Assembly (NCBI RefSeq): GCF_013343235.1
Contig: NZ_CP040094.1
Span: 2,294,501-2,358,500 of the forward strand
Direction: 5' to 3'
Length of the DNA: 64,000 nt
Source of the DNA: Nostoc sp. TCL240-02
GTDB taxonomy: Bacteria; Cyanobacteriota; Cyanobacteriia; Cyanobacteriales; Nostocaceae
In this document: piece after piece, positions 44,774 to 53,647 of the stretch
Layout: the number at the start of each line of letters is the position of its first letter
How positions within the stretch are numbered: position 1 is the first letter of the stretch
Notes under the pieces: model-generated
What the model was told of the DNA's origin: nothing
What the model saw: only the letters and a program-made list of their open reading frames with translations
Databases searched by the model: none
Made by a program: the position numbers and the translations under genes

Positions 44774-45472
44774 TTATTGACAAGTTTTATTTGTCGCAAT
44801 ACCCAGCCGCTTACATAAAGCCTGAAATGAAGTCGTACTGTTGGCAATGTCGGTTGTCATTTCAATTAATGGTGCTTTACGGCTACCTAATCCACCAGTG
44901 AAAGGTGTTTGTGTGTTTTTAGTATCAAGAGTGCTGGCTGTTAAGGGAAAGTCAGCATCTGCTCGATAAACCCTAATTCCCAGACGATAGCCATCGTTCA
45001 CCCCAGCACTTTGAACAACAATTCGACTAGCCTGGATATAAAATAAATTGCTAGTATTGCTACTACAGTCTGGATTAGAAATACTACCGTTCTTAAAGCA
45101 ATATAAAGTAGTTGCATCTGTAGGAACGGGCATATTTGTAGTGTTAATTAAATAGTCACCTGGGCTACCTGTTATAGGTGGTGTACCCGCTACATCTGAA
45201 ATGCGTCTAGGCGCGGCTGATGTAGGAGCAGCAATTGTAATGACTGTATTTGGCGCTGTAATAGCTCCAATTCTGATGCCATCAATGAATGTTTTTGCCG
45301 CTTGAGTGGCCAGTTCCACCCGTCGAGACTGAACGCGGGTTGCTGTTGCCAGAACTATAACAGGTGCGATCGCTGTTAGTAAAATAGCAACTACGAGTAA
45401 TGCTACCAGCGACTCAATAATCGTGAAACCAGACTCCCCAGAAGGGTGGATTTGTTGTTTGTGCTTAATCAT
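44774..45472 (-). CDS. hpsB: Hormogonium polysaccharide secretion pseudopilin HpsB
   Basis: A 232-residue pseudopilin with a short leader and cleavage site ESG/FTIIESLVALLVVAILLTAIAPVIVLATATRVQSRRVELATQAAKTFIDGIR, Glu at +5. The rest is a Thr/Ser/Pro-rich domain with cysteines near 138 and 146 and again at the end (LCKRLGIATNKTCQ). It is the first gene after hpsA, 30 bases away, and is surely co-transcribed with it. Confidence 0.83.
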   Translation of the reverse strand: MIKHKQQIHPSGESGFTIIESLVALLVVAILLTAIAPVIVLATATRVQSRRVELATQAAKTFIDGIRIGAITAPNTVITIAAPTSAAPRRISDVAGTPPITGSPGDYLINTTNMPVPTDATTLYCFKNGSISNPDCSSNTSNLFYIQASRIVVQSAGVNDGYRLGIRVYRADADFPLTASTLDTKNTQTPFTGGLGSRKAPLIEMTTDIANSTTSFQALCKRLGIATNKTCQ

Positions 45473-45502
45473 TGCGAATTACCCACTTCTAAGATTTGAT
45501 TA

Positions 45503-48500
45503 TTAGTTGCAAGGACGTTGGTCTGCGTCGATTGCATAAGTGTTGTCGGTTTTTTTAGCACATAACAAAGTTGCTACCCAGGAGTCATCTCGACCAACTT
45601 CCCGGAAGTACTCGTCTGGCAAATCATCTGGGGTTCTCACCAATTTTTGAGCAAACAAGTCAGGCGACTGAGAAAGCAACGCTACATCATAACCCCACTG
45701 CCGTTTAGGAGCTATATAGAAAGGAGCTTGACCGTCGTTACCAACGATACGATATGATCCATTTAAAATTGCCGCAAATGGTGCAGTAGCAAAAGCACTG
45801 CGCTTGAACTGGATAAAAGAGCCGCTAATCCTCGCTGGGGTAGCATTTGCTGTACTATCGTCTGAGTTCCAGTTCTCTATAAACCTTACAAAGTTGTGTA
45901 AACCACCATTATCTTCATTGGAGCGTGCGGGTGTATCTCCAGCTGCTGCGGCTAAGTTGAAGGTGGTTGATGTAGCCACTTGTAGCCAATTGTTGTGATT
46001 CGGGGTTTTACCACTTCCAGGGCCTATTTTTGTAGTATCGGGTGAGCCAGGACTCCCAAAAGGTACATTGATTTGTAAGACAGGCGACAAGCGGGGTTGA
46101 TTTTGCTGAGTAGGGGCACTACTGTCTATGATTAAAGATTTGTCGGCTGAATTGTTTGAATCATTTGTCTTGAACCATAGAGCAGTAGTGGATTTTCGAG
46201 GGAAGGTACTCCCTGAGTAGGGAAACTCTGATACCTTAACATTTGAATCAATTCCCAGGGGTATAGGCTGAGAGCTATCAATCATCAAGTTGCCAACAGG
46301 AGTAGAAGCACTATTACGTTTAAACGCAACTCGACGGGGGTAGGTCGATATTGAACTTGCTGCTGCTACGGCCGTTGTACCTGCATTTAAAGTTGAACTT
46401 AATAAACTACCATCAGTTGCAATTTGCCAAGAGTACTTATTATTGAATGAGTTTATTGGGTCATAGTTAACATACCAGTCTGTAGGTGCTGTACACGCCG
46501 AGACAGGTAATTTCGGACAAACTTCCATTAAGTACTCGTTGAAATTTCCCCGTCGCTGAATTGGTGTGACAAAGTTATTAAGGTAAGAACTAGAGATATT
46601 TGGAATACCGCTGCTGTTATACCAGCTAGCATTGGTGACGTAGGTGTTAATAAAAAAGCCATTATTTTTAAAGTTGGTAATAGAGACAGTATCCCCTAAG
46701 TTATTGTTCAAGTCATAGTCTCCCTGATTACGGAAACCCAACTGGAAGCTATTAGAAAGTAGGGTTATGGCATCCGCTATGACGCTTGCAGGTCGCCATT
46801 CATCTCCAGTAGGACAAGATAGCCTGGGGTCACCTGAGCGACAAGCAAAGTTAGGACTGCGCTTATTTGCAGGGCGACTATAGAAATTACTCCAGTCATC
46901 TTTTAGTAAGTTACCTGGGTCTGTTACAAGATCACCGAACTCTTCTTGAGTGTGAAGATTAAAGTCACCTTTAACATATACAGGCAGATTAGAAGCCAAA
47001 ATTAGCCCTTTTTCTGTGTCTCTATAAGAGTTTGTACGCCAGATTTTTCCTCCATTGACAAACATAATGGCGTTAGGACGGCGAGTTGGGTCAAGTTTAT
47101 AGTCAACAGGACTTTCTGTCGTTTGGTTTACTCCCGTTGCACTCGCATCTAAAAGCGCATCATCACGGGTAGCATAGATAATACCGCTATTTGGTAATAA
47201 GTATTCTGTTGCTGTTGCTACACCACCACTAATAGGTTTTCCTCGCAGCTTGTCAATATCTAATACTGTGGCGCGAATTTCTAGGGGTTGACGATCTTCA
47301 AGAGGAAGATTGTAATCTATATCTGAGGGTATGACAGCGCCCCCATCTGCGTTTGTAAATGTTTCTAATACAGACGCAGTTGCTGTGTTATCTGCATGAA
47401 TTGCCTTAACCTGCCTGGGGTCGAGAAAGGCAGTTTCCATGATTGCACCGTGAGGAATAAGAAGAGGATTTTGAACGGTAATAGTGCCGTCTAAAATTTG
47501 TATGGCGCAAAGTGCAGATTCAACAGCAGACCTTTGTGAGATAGTACGGTCAGCCGCATTTTTTGCCAAAGCATTTTTCAATGGCTCATTTACCCAACGC
47601 CCATTGGGATACTTCAATTGGGCTTGATAACTAAGCACTGCCGCATAAGTTGTTTCACCGCTAGCAGTGTCAGGAGGATTGTAGACTATACCGTTATTGG
47701 AATTGCCATTATTTGTACCATTGTTGGGGGAATTTATAGGGGATACATCAGCTAAACCTGTTTTGTTCCTGGCTGTAGTGCTATTCGTTGGATCATAGTA
47801 GCTACTAACACAAGCAATAGGCGCTGGAGTCACCTGATTATAACTGGCAACGTTGTAGTGATAAACCGCTGTTGCCCGCATCCGCAGGTAGGGCGTATTT
47901 GCATCGTCGGGGAATACGATATTTGCATCCTTGGTACTACCAGCAGTTGCAGCTGTGGAAACAACTGGCATCATATCTGACCAGATTTTGTCCGTAGCAG
48001 TTTTGGCTGCTGTATATGTAGCACTACTTTCAGTGGTGGTATAGCCACTAGGTAAATAAATTCCACCACCAGTAACTACTCGTAAGCCACCTACAGGTTC
48101 TTGTGGATTTGTTGGGACTTTAGCTGCTGCTAATTCCCAGTCCCCATCTCTGTCTGTAGCTCCCAAATCAGCCAATTGCTCTACGCGGCTGCGACGAGTG
48201 CGAGTTCCCCCTCCAGTGTTGTCCCACGTAATACCTGTAATATTTTGAGTGTCTTGTGGATTTGGCCCAACAAAGCTTGTTCCATTCCACCAGAGTTGAG
48301 GTAAATTATTACCAACTGAAATGCGATCGCCTAAAAATGCCTCTTTACCATCTGGGTCTTTTTGTAGAGTAGTTGGTTCAGTTGCAGCAGGTAAAAGCTT
48401 TGTATCACCACTTGTTGTATTCAGCGTCAGCTTAGTATAGTTAGTACCTGTCGTTTTACCATCGCTAGGGTCAGTTGGATAAATCCAAACATCTGGCGGA

Positions 48501-49996
48501 CGTAGCGTATCACCACTACCATTTAGTGGGCTGGTCGTTTCGTAAGCGCCTAAAACCTTGCTTAAGTCACTATTATCAGCAAAAGGAACCTCTGTAAAAG
48601 GTACGCGACGCGTGCGCTTTTTAAAGTAAAGCTCTAGCTGTTGTTGGCGGAACTTATCTTGTTCAGCTGCGGTGAAATCTGCTGCTGTTAAGCCACGCTT
48701 CTGATATTCCTGGTTAATACCATCACTAACCTCTTTGGGATCAGTACTAGCATTATTAGTCATCTGTGCAGAAACTAAGCGATTGATACGCTTTACATAA
48801 GCTAGGCTGTTATAAGCTATAACATTCGGACCCTGGGTAACTGATTTTTGAAAATCACTCTCAGTTGGAGCGGTGCTTTTTCCCTGGAATAAATGTACTT
48901 TGGTACTGGGAGATATATCACCAGTATCTATAAATCCGCCAGAGGCCGTATTACCACCAACAACTATTTTGGCATTATCGGCTGTATAGTAACATGATGC
49001 ATTACTGCTAACTTGATATAGCGTAATTCCTGATCCTCCGCCAGTCAGGAAATTACTATTGGTAAAAATCCGCCCATTCAGTTTGAAGGCAGGACCTGGA
49101 GTGAGGTTGATATCATCCTCATAAATAACTGCGTTGTTAACCAGAAGAAGTTGCACTCGGTCTTGTTCATACTCTAGGGCAGAGAAACCTTTATTGCCTT
49201 TATATTGCTCATAATTAGTAGTATCAGCAGGTATACCAGTAATAGGAATAGTTGCGGTGTAAGCAAAGAAGCTTTTTTTCAGTTTGCCATTGATATTAAA
49301 CCAGCCAGTATTGCCTACTAAGCTGGCACTTGTTGAAGTATCTCCACAATCTCCACTTACACCACCAGCCGCCATTGGTGGAGTTCTCGCCTCTAAGGAG
49401 TTTCTTTTGCGGGTATATGCACCTTCATTTATTGGTGGATTTTTAAAATAAATCCCATAAAGTGTGTAGCTATCAAATTTACCGTTGTTATTCGTATCTA
49501 CGGGATATTGCCACGCCGTTTTTAGAAATTTTGTTTCATCTGTTTCATTTTTATCTAAAGCCAGTTTCAGTTGAGTTTCATCGCCAAAGGTATATTCATC
49601 AATATTATTTGCCAAAGTCCCGTAAAGTGCATCATCTGTGGGTGTAGCTCGTGGTAGTCTTCCATCTTGAAATAGCTTGTTTAATTTAGCTCTAGCGCGA
49701 TCAATTGCCGGGGTTGCAGCATTGAGAGTAGCCTCATTCACGCGGGTATTACTGGCGTTTTTAGAGCGCTCAAATGACCTAAATAAAATCGCAGTAGTCA
49801 GTAACACAACTACTAGTGTTACCATTACTACCGTTGGCAAAACAAACCCAGCATTTCCAATCTCACGTCTTCTATTGGTGGTGAAAATAGTTCTTATTAG
49901 CCAAATAATTTGCTTTTTTATTGTAGATAAAAACTGTTTAGTAAGTTTTTTTAAAGAAAATCTTACTGCCTTGAATAACTTGCGTCTTACAGACAT
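45503..49996 (-). CDS. hpsA: Hormogonium polysaccharide biosynthesis protein HpsA
   Basis: A 1497-residue protein. A basic ~50-residue N-terminus (RRKLFKAVRFSLKKLTKQ ... TTNRRRE) precedes a prepilin-like junction NAG/FVLPTVVMVTLVVVLLTTAILFRSFERSKNASN, so the protein is probably membrane-inserted and perhaps processed like a pseudopilin. The remaining 1400 residues are an exported-looking, Asn/Thr/Ser/Pro-rich region including YVKGDFNLH, ASVIADAITLLSNSF and few cysteines. Length and N-terminus match HpsA, a conserved protein of hormogonium polysaccharide secretion. A good ribosome site (gaggaag) lies 5 bases before the ATG. No enzyme motif was recognised. Confidence 0.85.
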   Translation of the reverse strand: MSVRRKLFKAVRFSLKKLTKQFLSTIKKQIIWLIRTIFTTNRRREIGNAGFVLPTVVMVTLVVVLLTTAILFRSFERSKNASNTRVNEATLNAATPAIDRARAKLNKLFQDGRLPRATPTDDALYGTLANNIDEYTFGDETQLKLALDKNETDETKFLKTAWQYPVDTNNNGKFDSYTLYGIYFKNPPINEGAYTRKRNSLEARTPPMAAGGVSGDCGDTSTSASLVGNTGWFNINGKLKKSFFAYTATIPITGIPADTTNYEQYKGNKGFSALEYEQDRVQLLLVNNAVIYEDDINLTPGPAFKLNGRIFTNSNFLTGGGSGITLYQVSSNASCYYTADNAKIVVGGNTASGGFIDTGDISPSTKVHLFQGKSTAPTESDFQKSVTQGPNVIAYNSLAYVKRINRLVSAQMTNNASTDPKEVSDGINQEYQKRGLTAADFTAAEQDKFRQQQLELYFKKRTRRVPFTEVPFADNSDLSKVLGAYETTSPLNGSGDTLRPPDVWIYPTDPSDGKTTGTNYTKLTLNTTSGDTKLLPAATEPTTLQKDPDGKEAFLGDRISVGNNLPQLWWNGTSFVGPNPQDTQNITGITWDNTGGGTRTRRSRVEQLADLGATDRDGDWELAAAKVPTNPQEPVGGLRVVTGGGIYLPSGYTTTESSATYTAAKTATDKIWSDMMPVVSTAATAGSTKDANIVFPDDANTPYLRMRATAVYHYNVASYNQVTPAPIACVSSYYDPTNSTTARNKTGLADVSPINSPNNGTNNGNSNNGIVYNPPDTASGETTYAAVLSYQAQLKYPNGRWVNEPLKNALAKNAADRTISQRSAVESALCAIQILDGTITVQNPLLIPHGAIMETAFLDPRQVKAIHADNTATASVLETFTNADGGAVIPSDIDYNLPLEDRQPLEIRATVLDIDKLRGKPISGGVATATEYLLPNSGIIYATRDDALLDASATGVNQTTESPVDYKLDPTRRPNAIMFVNGGKIWRTNSYRDTEKGLILASNLPVYVKGDFNLHTQEEFGDLVTDPGNLLKDDWSNFYSRPANKRSPNFACRSGDPRLSCPTGDEWRPASVIADAITLLSNSFQLGFRNQGDYDLNNNLGDTVSITNFKNNGFFINTYVTNASWYNSSGIPNISSSYLNNFVTPIQRRGNFNEYLMEVCPKLPVSACTAPTDWYVNYDPINSFNNKYSWQIATDGSLLSSTLNAGTTAVAAASSISTYPRRVAFKRNSASTPVGNLMIDSSQPIPLGIDSNVKVSEFPYSGSTFPRKSTTALWFKTNDSNNSADKSLIIDSSAPTQQNQPRLSPVLQINVPFGSPGSPDTTKIGPGSGKTPNHNNWLQVATSTTFNLAAAAGDTPARSNEDNGGLHNFVRFIENWNSDDSTANATPARISGSFIQFKRSAFATAPFAAILNGSYRIVGNDGQAPFYIAPKRQWGYDVALLSQSPDLFAQKLVRTPDDLPDEYFREVGRDDSWVATLLCAKKTDNTYAIDADQRPCN

Positions 49997-50509
49997 AAAA
50001 GCTTCCTCGCCAATTGTTTAATTACAAATTTTAGGATGTTGATTTTATAAGGAATAAAACCTATTTGTTAAGCTTTAACTCAAAGTTATAGTTTTGAATT
50101 ATGTAAAAATTCACCTTGTTTAAACATTGTTAAAAAATACAGTGGTAAATTAACAAATGCAATTTATTCGATTTATATCATGTGTTCATTTTTTGGTTAA
50201 TACCGAGAAATACTGATATTCTCGAAATTATTTAATTTATGCCTGCTTATGAAAAAAATTGATCCTTCTATATGAAGACTGATGTCATATAAACCAAACC
50301 TGCATTTCCAGGAGAATTAAGCTCACTTTCATAGAGAAATAGTATGACTGAAAATTAACCTTGTAGAAATCTATTTCATCCAAAGGTAGCTTTATGAAGA
50401 TGTTGTGAGCATACTAAGGTTATAGTACCCACCTGCCCAAGTAAAAATATCAGTTGGTGTCAAAATAATAGACTTCTTGCATAAATCCAAAAAAGAACCC
50501 CACTCCCTC
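49997..50509. promoter_or_regulatory. hpsA upstream region with a dyad
   Basis: Very AT-rich leader and promoter region of hpsA. A dyad cgagaaata/tattctcg with a bulge lies at 50204-50224, about 210 bases before the start codon, and could be a regulator site. No clear -35/-10 pair was identified with confidence. Confidence 0.35.
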
Positions 50510-50519
50510 TTCCCTTGTA
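50510..50519. repeat. Left 10-bp target duplication of MITE copy 1
   Basis: ttcccttgta, repeated exactly at 50687-50696. Joining the flanks restores the ccc...ttgta...ggg palindrome seen intact at 2293-2315. Confidence 0.8.
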
Positions 50520-50686
50520 GCTACGGTGTACACACAAGTCTTGAAATCCCACCTAAAACTTGCTTTCGTTGCCCTAACCTTAAAATTAGCGGGATAAATG
50601 GAGTTTCTAGTTGCCCAAAATTTGGGTATTTACGGGGCTAAAAGGGTTGAAACCTTTGCAGACTATACTTGTGTGTACACCGTAGC
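50520..50686 (+). mobile_element. MITE-like element, copy 1
   Basis: A non-coding 167-bp element (165-bp core 50521-50685) with a perfect terminal inverted repeat: ctacggtgtacacacaagt at the left and its exact complement at the right. It is flanked by a 10-bp duplication, which suggests mobilisation by an IS4-type transposase. It differs from copy 2 (53460-53624) at only three positions. It lies between hpsA and the PIG-L gene. Confidence 0.85.
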
Positions 50687-50696
50687 TTCCCTTGTA
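50687..50696. repeat. Right 10-bp target duplication of MITE copy 1
   Basis: An exact copy of ttcccttgta at 50510-50519, directly outside the right terminal repeat. Confidence 0.8.
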
Positions 50697-50799
50697 GGGA
50701 AGGGGAGTAAGATTCAAAGCCTCTCTTCTAAAAAAAGAGAGGTCAAAGTGTATTGCTTCCATTCGAGAAGCGCTATATATTTACTTTATAAATAGGCTC

Positions 50800-51717
50800 T
50801 TATTGATTTGACAACAAAGAAGAAGGTTTGAAAAAAATTTCATACGGTACGAAAAATCGCCGTAGGAAACCAGGCTTTAGTACAGCATAAGTTTCAGCAT
50901 CAATAGGTAGACACTGAGAGCGGTAGGCTCCAAGCGCCTCTATCTTCTTATTTTGAACAGAATGAATAGATATACGGTAAGCAGATGCTAATTCATCTAG
51001 TTTTAGGTCACGGAAGAGTAAAGATTTCCAGAGAATCCAAATCGGGTACTGTAAAATGTCAACCTCAATTTCAGAGTATTGAATCGCCGCTAGCAGTAAT
51101 TCATAAGTTACTTCGTGGTCTTTAATACGGTCTTGGCGATGAGTCACATAAACCTCCCCAGGCTGGAAGGATTTCAGGAGTTGAGCAAGTTGTTCAATTG
51201 TTTGTTGGCGCTTGCTTGCATCTAGATATTGAAGTTGACTATCTGGTTTGTCGAGAAAGTAAATTTGTTCAGAGTCGATGCCTAAGATACTTAAAGCTGA
51301 AAGCGCTTCTTGCTTACGAATTGAAACCATTTCACCAGATTGAAACTTGGGATGTTTGCCATGAGAAGCTGCTCCATCTGTGACAAAAACAATCTGGACT
51401 GGCACATTCTGTTCCCGCTTGAGTTTAATTAAACCACCGCATCCCAAAACTTCATCATCCTGGTGCGGTGCAATTACCATTGCAGATTTCTGATTAACTT
51501 TCATCGGCTTACTACCAATATGCAATAGCCAAAGAAATTGCAACATGCTCATGAATTCTGGCAATGTATGATTGTATAGTCGCCAAATCTTGTTTCGTAC
51601 TCGATGAAGAATATGTTTGACATTCAGCATTCTTTTTAATCCTATAGTCCAATACGGTTCACTTAGCGCCAAAAACCCTTTATCTGCGTAGATTGGGAGA
51701 GGAACGAAACCCAACAT
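50800..51717 (-). CDS. PIG-L family deacetylase
   Basis: A 305-residue LmbE/PIG-L zinc deacetylase: the metal-binding signature is VIAPHQDDEVLGCGG, and the second motif is THRQDRIKDHEVTYEL. Such enzymes remove acetyl groups from N-acetylglucosamine-type sugars, so here it probably modifies the hps polysaccharide or a lipid-linked sugar. The first ~29 residues (MLGFVPLPIYADKG) are read partly from a gttgggttt-type dispersed repeat; MLNVKHILHRVRNK at 51630 may be the real start. It lies upstream of hpsA on the same strand, between two MITE copies. Confidence 0.85.
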   Translation of the reverse strand: MLGFVPLPIYADKGFLALSEPYWTIGLKRMLNVKHILHRVRNKIWRLYNHTLPEFMSMLQFLWLLHIGSKPMKVNQKSAMVIAPHQDDEVLGCGGLIKLKREQNVPVQIVFVTDGAASHGKHPKFQSGEMVSIRKQEALSALSILGIDSEQIYFLDKPDSQLQYLDASKRQQTIEQLAQLLKSFQPGEVYVTHRQDRIKDHEVTYELLLAAIQYSEIEVDILQYPIWILWKSLLFRDLKLDELASAYRISIHSVQNKKIEALGAYRSQCLPIDAETYAVLKPGFLRRFFVPYEIFFKPSSLLSNQ

Positions 51718-51881
51718 TTTCGGGAGTTTGTTGGGTTTTACTACGTTCTACCCAACCTACGATTATTCTTAACCCAAGCGTATTGTCTTATAATCCTTCT
51801 CTGAATCTCGGTTTCATCCATTGAATTACCTCTATATATTTATTTGTGAGTTATACAGATTTCCCTACCCAGAAAGAGAAA

Positions 51882-53234
51882 CTACCGTTGCAATCTGCTG
51901 TATATAGTTGCTAAATCCGCTGCCTGCATATTTACTGTGCGAACAGGTTTAATACCTTGGCGCAATTCCCACAGTAAATTAGTATCTGTTGCTAATCGCT
52001 CAAGAGCTTGAGTCCAAGCTTTAGTATCGTTAGCAGTCACTAACCAACCATCAATGCCATGCCTAACAAGTTCAGCAATACCCCCCAAGTTAGAGCCGAT
52101 GACAGGTATAGATAGGGAGTGGGCTTCTAATACAACCAAAGGCCCAGTTTCCAGGCATTGGGAAGGTACAGCTAGTAAGTCATAGTTAGCTAGAGTCTGG
52201 CGAAGTTCTTCTCTTGTTAGTTCTTTATTCACACAAATCCGAGGATCGTTTGCTATCAAATTAAAGATTTTTTGGCGATATCGTTCATCCTGCGTTATTC
52301 CATAAATGACCAACTCAATCTTGACTTGCTCAGGTAAATCTTTAACTGCCTGTACTAAAATATCGATACCCTTATATATATCCCAGCGTCCTAAAAAAAC
52401 TACTTTTAAAGGGTCTGATTGCTGTCTTGTCTGTGGTAATTTTTTTTGTGCAGTATAAGAAATTCCATGTCGAGAGAGAAGAAGTTTTTCTTCAGGTATG
52501 CCGTTGATGAGTAGAGCTTTATAAAGCCAATCACACACTGTCACAATGCGGTCAGCATACTTTGCCATTTTTAGCAAACTTTTTTTGCGGGCAGCAACAT
52601 AACCAGGCACGACAAAAGGACGGACAAACCTTCCCAGATTACCATCGTCTACTGAGGCTGGAAGATATGCACTGGTGGGCAAAGGTAAGCGACTGAGGAG
52701 ATCCAAGGGAAAATGGCTCAAACTTTTGACTATTGCAGCAGGTAGCTTTTTGCTCAAAGTATCAGCACACTGAGAACACCGCACCACATCAATTTTGCCA
52801 TCACAAACTTTTTGTCCATTGAACATCAAAGTAATTCGCTGGCATAAGGGTACGGCATAGTGTAATGTCAGCACTGTTGCCATGCCTAATTCTTTAGCTA
52901 ATCGCAAATGAGGCAACCCACAATATACTTCCCAGTGGTGCTGATGATATATGTCTGCTTTTTGGTTAGTTAACCAATTAGCGAAATATTCAAATTTCCC
53001 ATGCGGAAATTGCCCATGATTTGGTTGTGTTTTGGGCGCGGGAAATACAGGATATCGATAAACTTCTACGTCGTTATATTTATAAGTCTCTTCTGTTTGG
53101 GAACCTAACTTGGCCGCTGCTATCTGGATGTCAATATCATGCGATCGCAATTCTGGCAGTAACTCGTTGAGGTTTACTTGAATACCACCACATTTATCTG
53201 GAAAATAACGCGCAAGAGCTTGAATTACTTTCAT
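51882..53234 (-). CDS. Glycosyltransferase family 4
   Basis: A 450-residue GT-B enzyme of family 4. The N-terminal half starts KVIQALARYFPDKCGGIQVNLNELLPEL and contains IYHQHHWEVYCGLPHLRLAKEL. A Cys cluster CDGKIDVVRCSQCADTL near 155 is common in a subset of GT4 enzymes. The nucleotide-binding half has VVFLGRWDIYKGIDILVQAV near 285 and the EX7E-type region VLEAHSLSIPVIGSNLGGIAELVRHGIDGWLV near 375. I use ATG 53234 rather than the GTG four codons upstream. It is about 165 bases upstream of the PIG-L gene, same strand, and likely acts in the same polysaccharide pathway. Confidence 0.86.
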   Translation of the reverse strand: MKVIQALARYFPDKCGGIQVNLNELLPELRSHDIDIQIAAAKLGSQTEETYKYNDVEVYRYPVFPAPKTQPNHGQFPHGKFEYFANWLTNQKADIYHQHHWEVYCGLPHLRLAKELGMATVLTLHYAVPLCQRITLMFNGQKVCDGKIDVVRCSQCADTLSKKLPAAIVKSLSHFPLDLLSRLPLPTSAYLPASVDDGNLGRFVRPFVVPGYVAARKKSLLKMAKYADRIVTVCDWLYKALLINGIPEEKLLLSRHGISYTAQKKLPQTRQQSDPLKVVFLGRWDIYKGIDILVQAVKDLPEQVKIELVIYGITQDERYRQKIFNLIANDPRICVNKELTREELRQTLANYDLLAVPSQCLETGPLVVLEAHSLSIPVIGSNLGGIAELVRHGIDGWLVTANDTKAWTQALERLATDTNLLWELRQGIKPVRTVNMQAADLATIYSRLQR

Positions 53235-53459
53235 AATAGGAGCCACCAGGACAGTAAATCTGCTCTTGCTATTTTACTCGCTGTATTATGAATTACCCAG
53301 TAATAGCTGTGCTTCAGTAAAAACCATAGAGGTTCGTTCTCAATTGGGTTAAATACAGTCGCTTCTTAGTGGGGCACAGCTAGAGCGCCAGTCCAGTAGA
53401 AGTAGTTGACAAGATGTATAGTTTTTGCGGAGGCTAATTTATAGGAGAATAAGGTATGA

Positions 53460-53624
53460 CTACGGTGTACATACAAGTCTTGAAATCCCACCTAAAACTT
53501 GCTTTCGTTGCCCTAACCTTAAAATTAGCGGGATAAATGGAGTTTCTAGTTGCCCAAAATTCGGGTATTTACGGGGCTAAAAGGGTTGAAACCTTTGCGG
53601 ACTATACTTGTGTGTACACCGTAG
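53460..53624 (+). mobile_element. MITE-like element, copy 2
   Basis: A 165-bp copy in the same orientation as 50521-50685, 98% identical, with the same terminal repeats apart from one mismatch (acatac for acacac at the left end). No direct target duplication is visible at its borders, so it is older, or its flank was changed. It ends about 23 bases beyond the metH stop codon. Confidence 0.82.
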
Positions 53625-53647
53625 CCTTATTAAGGAGAGGGGATATA

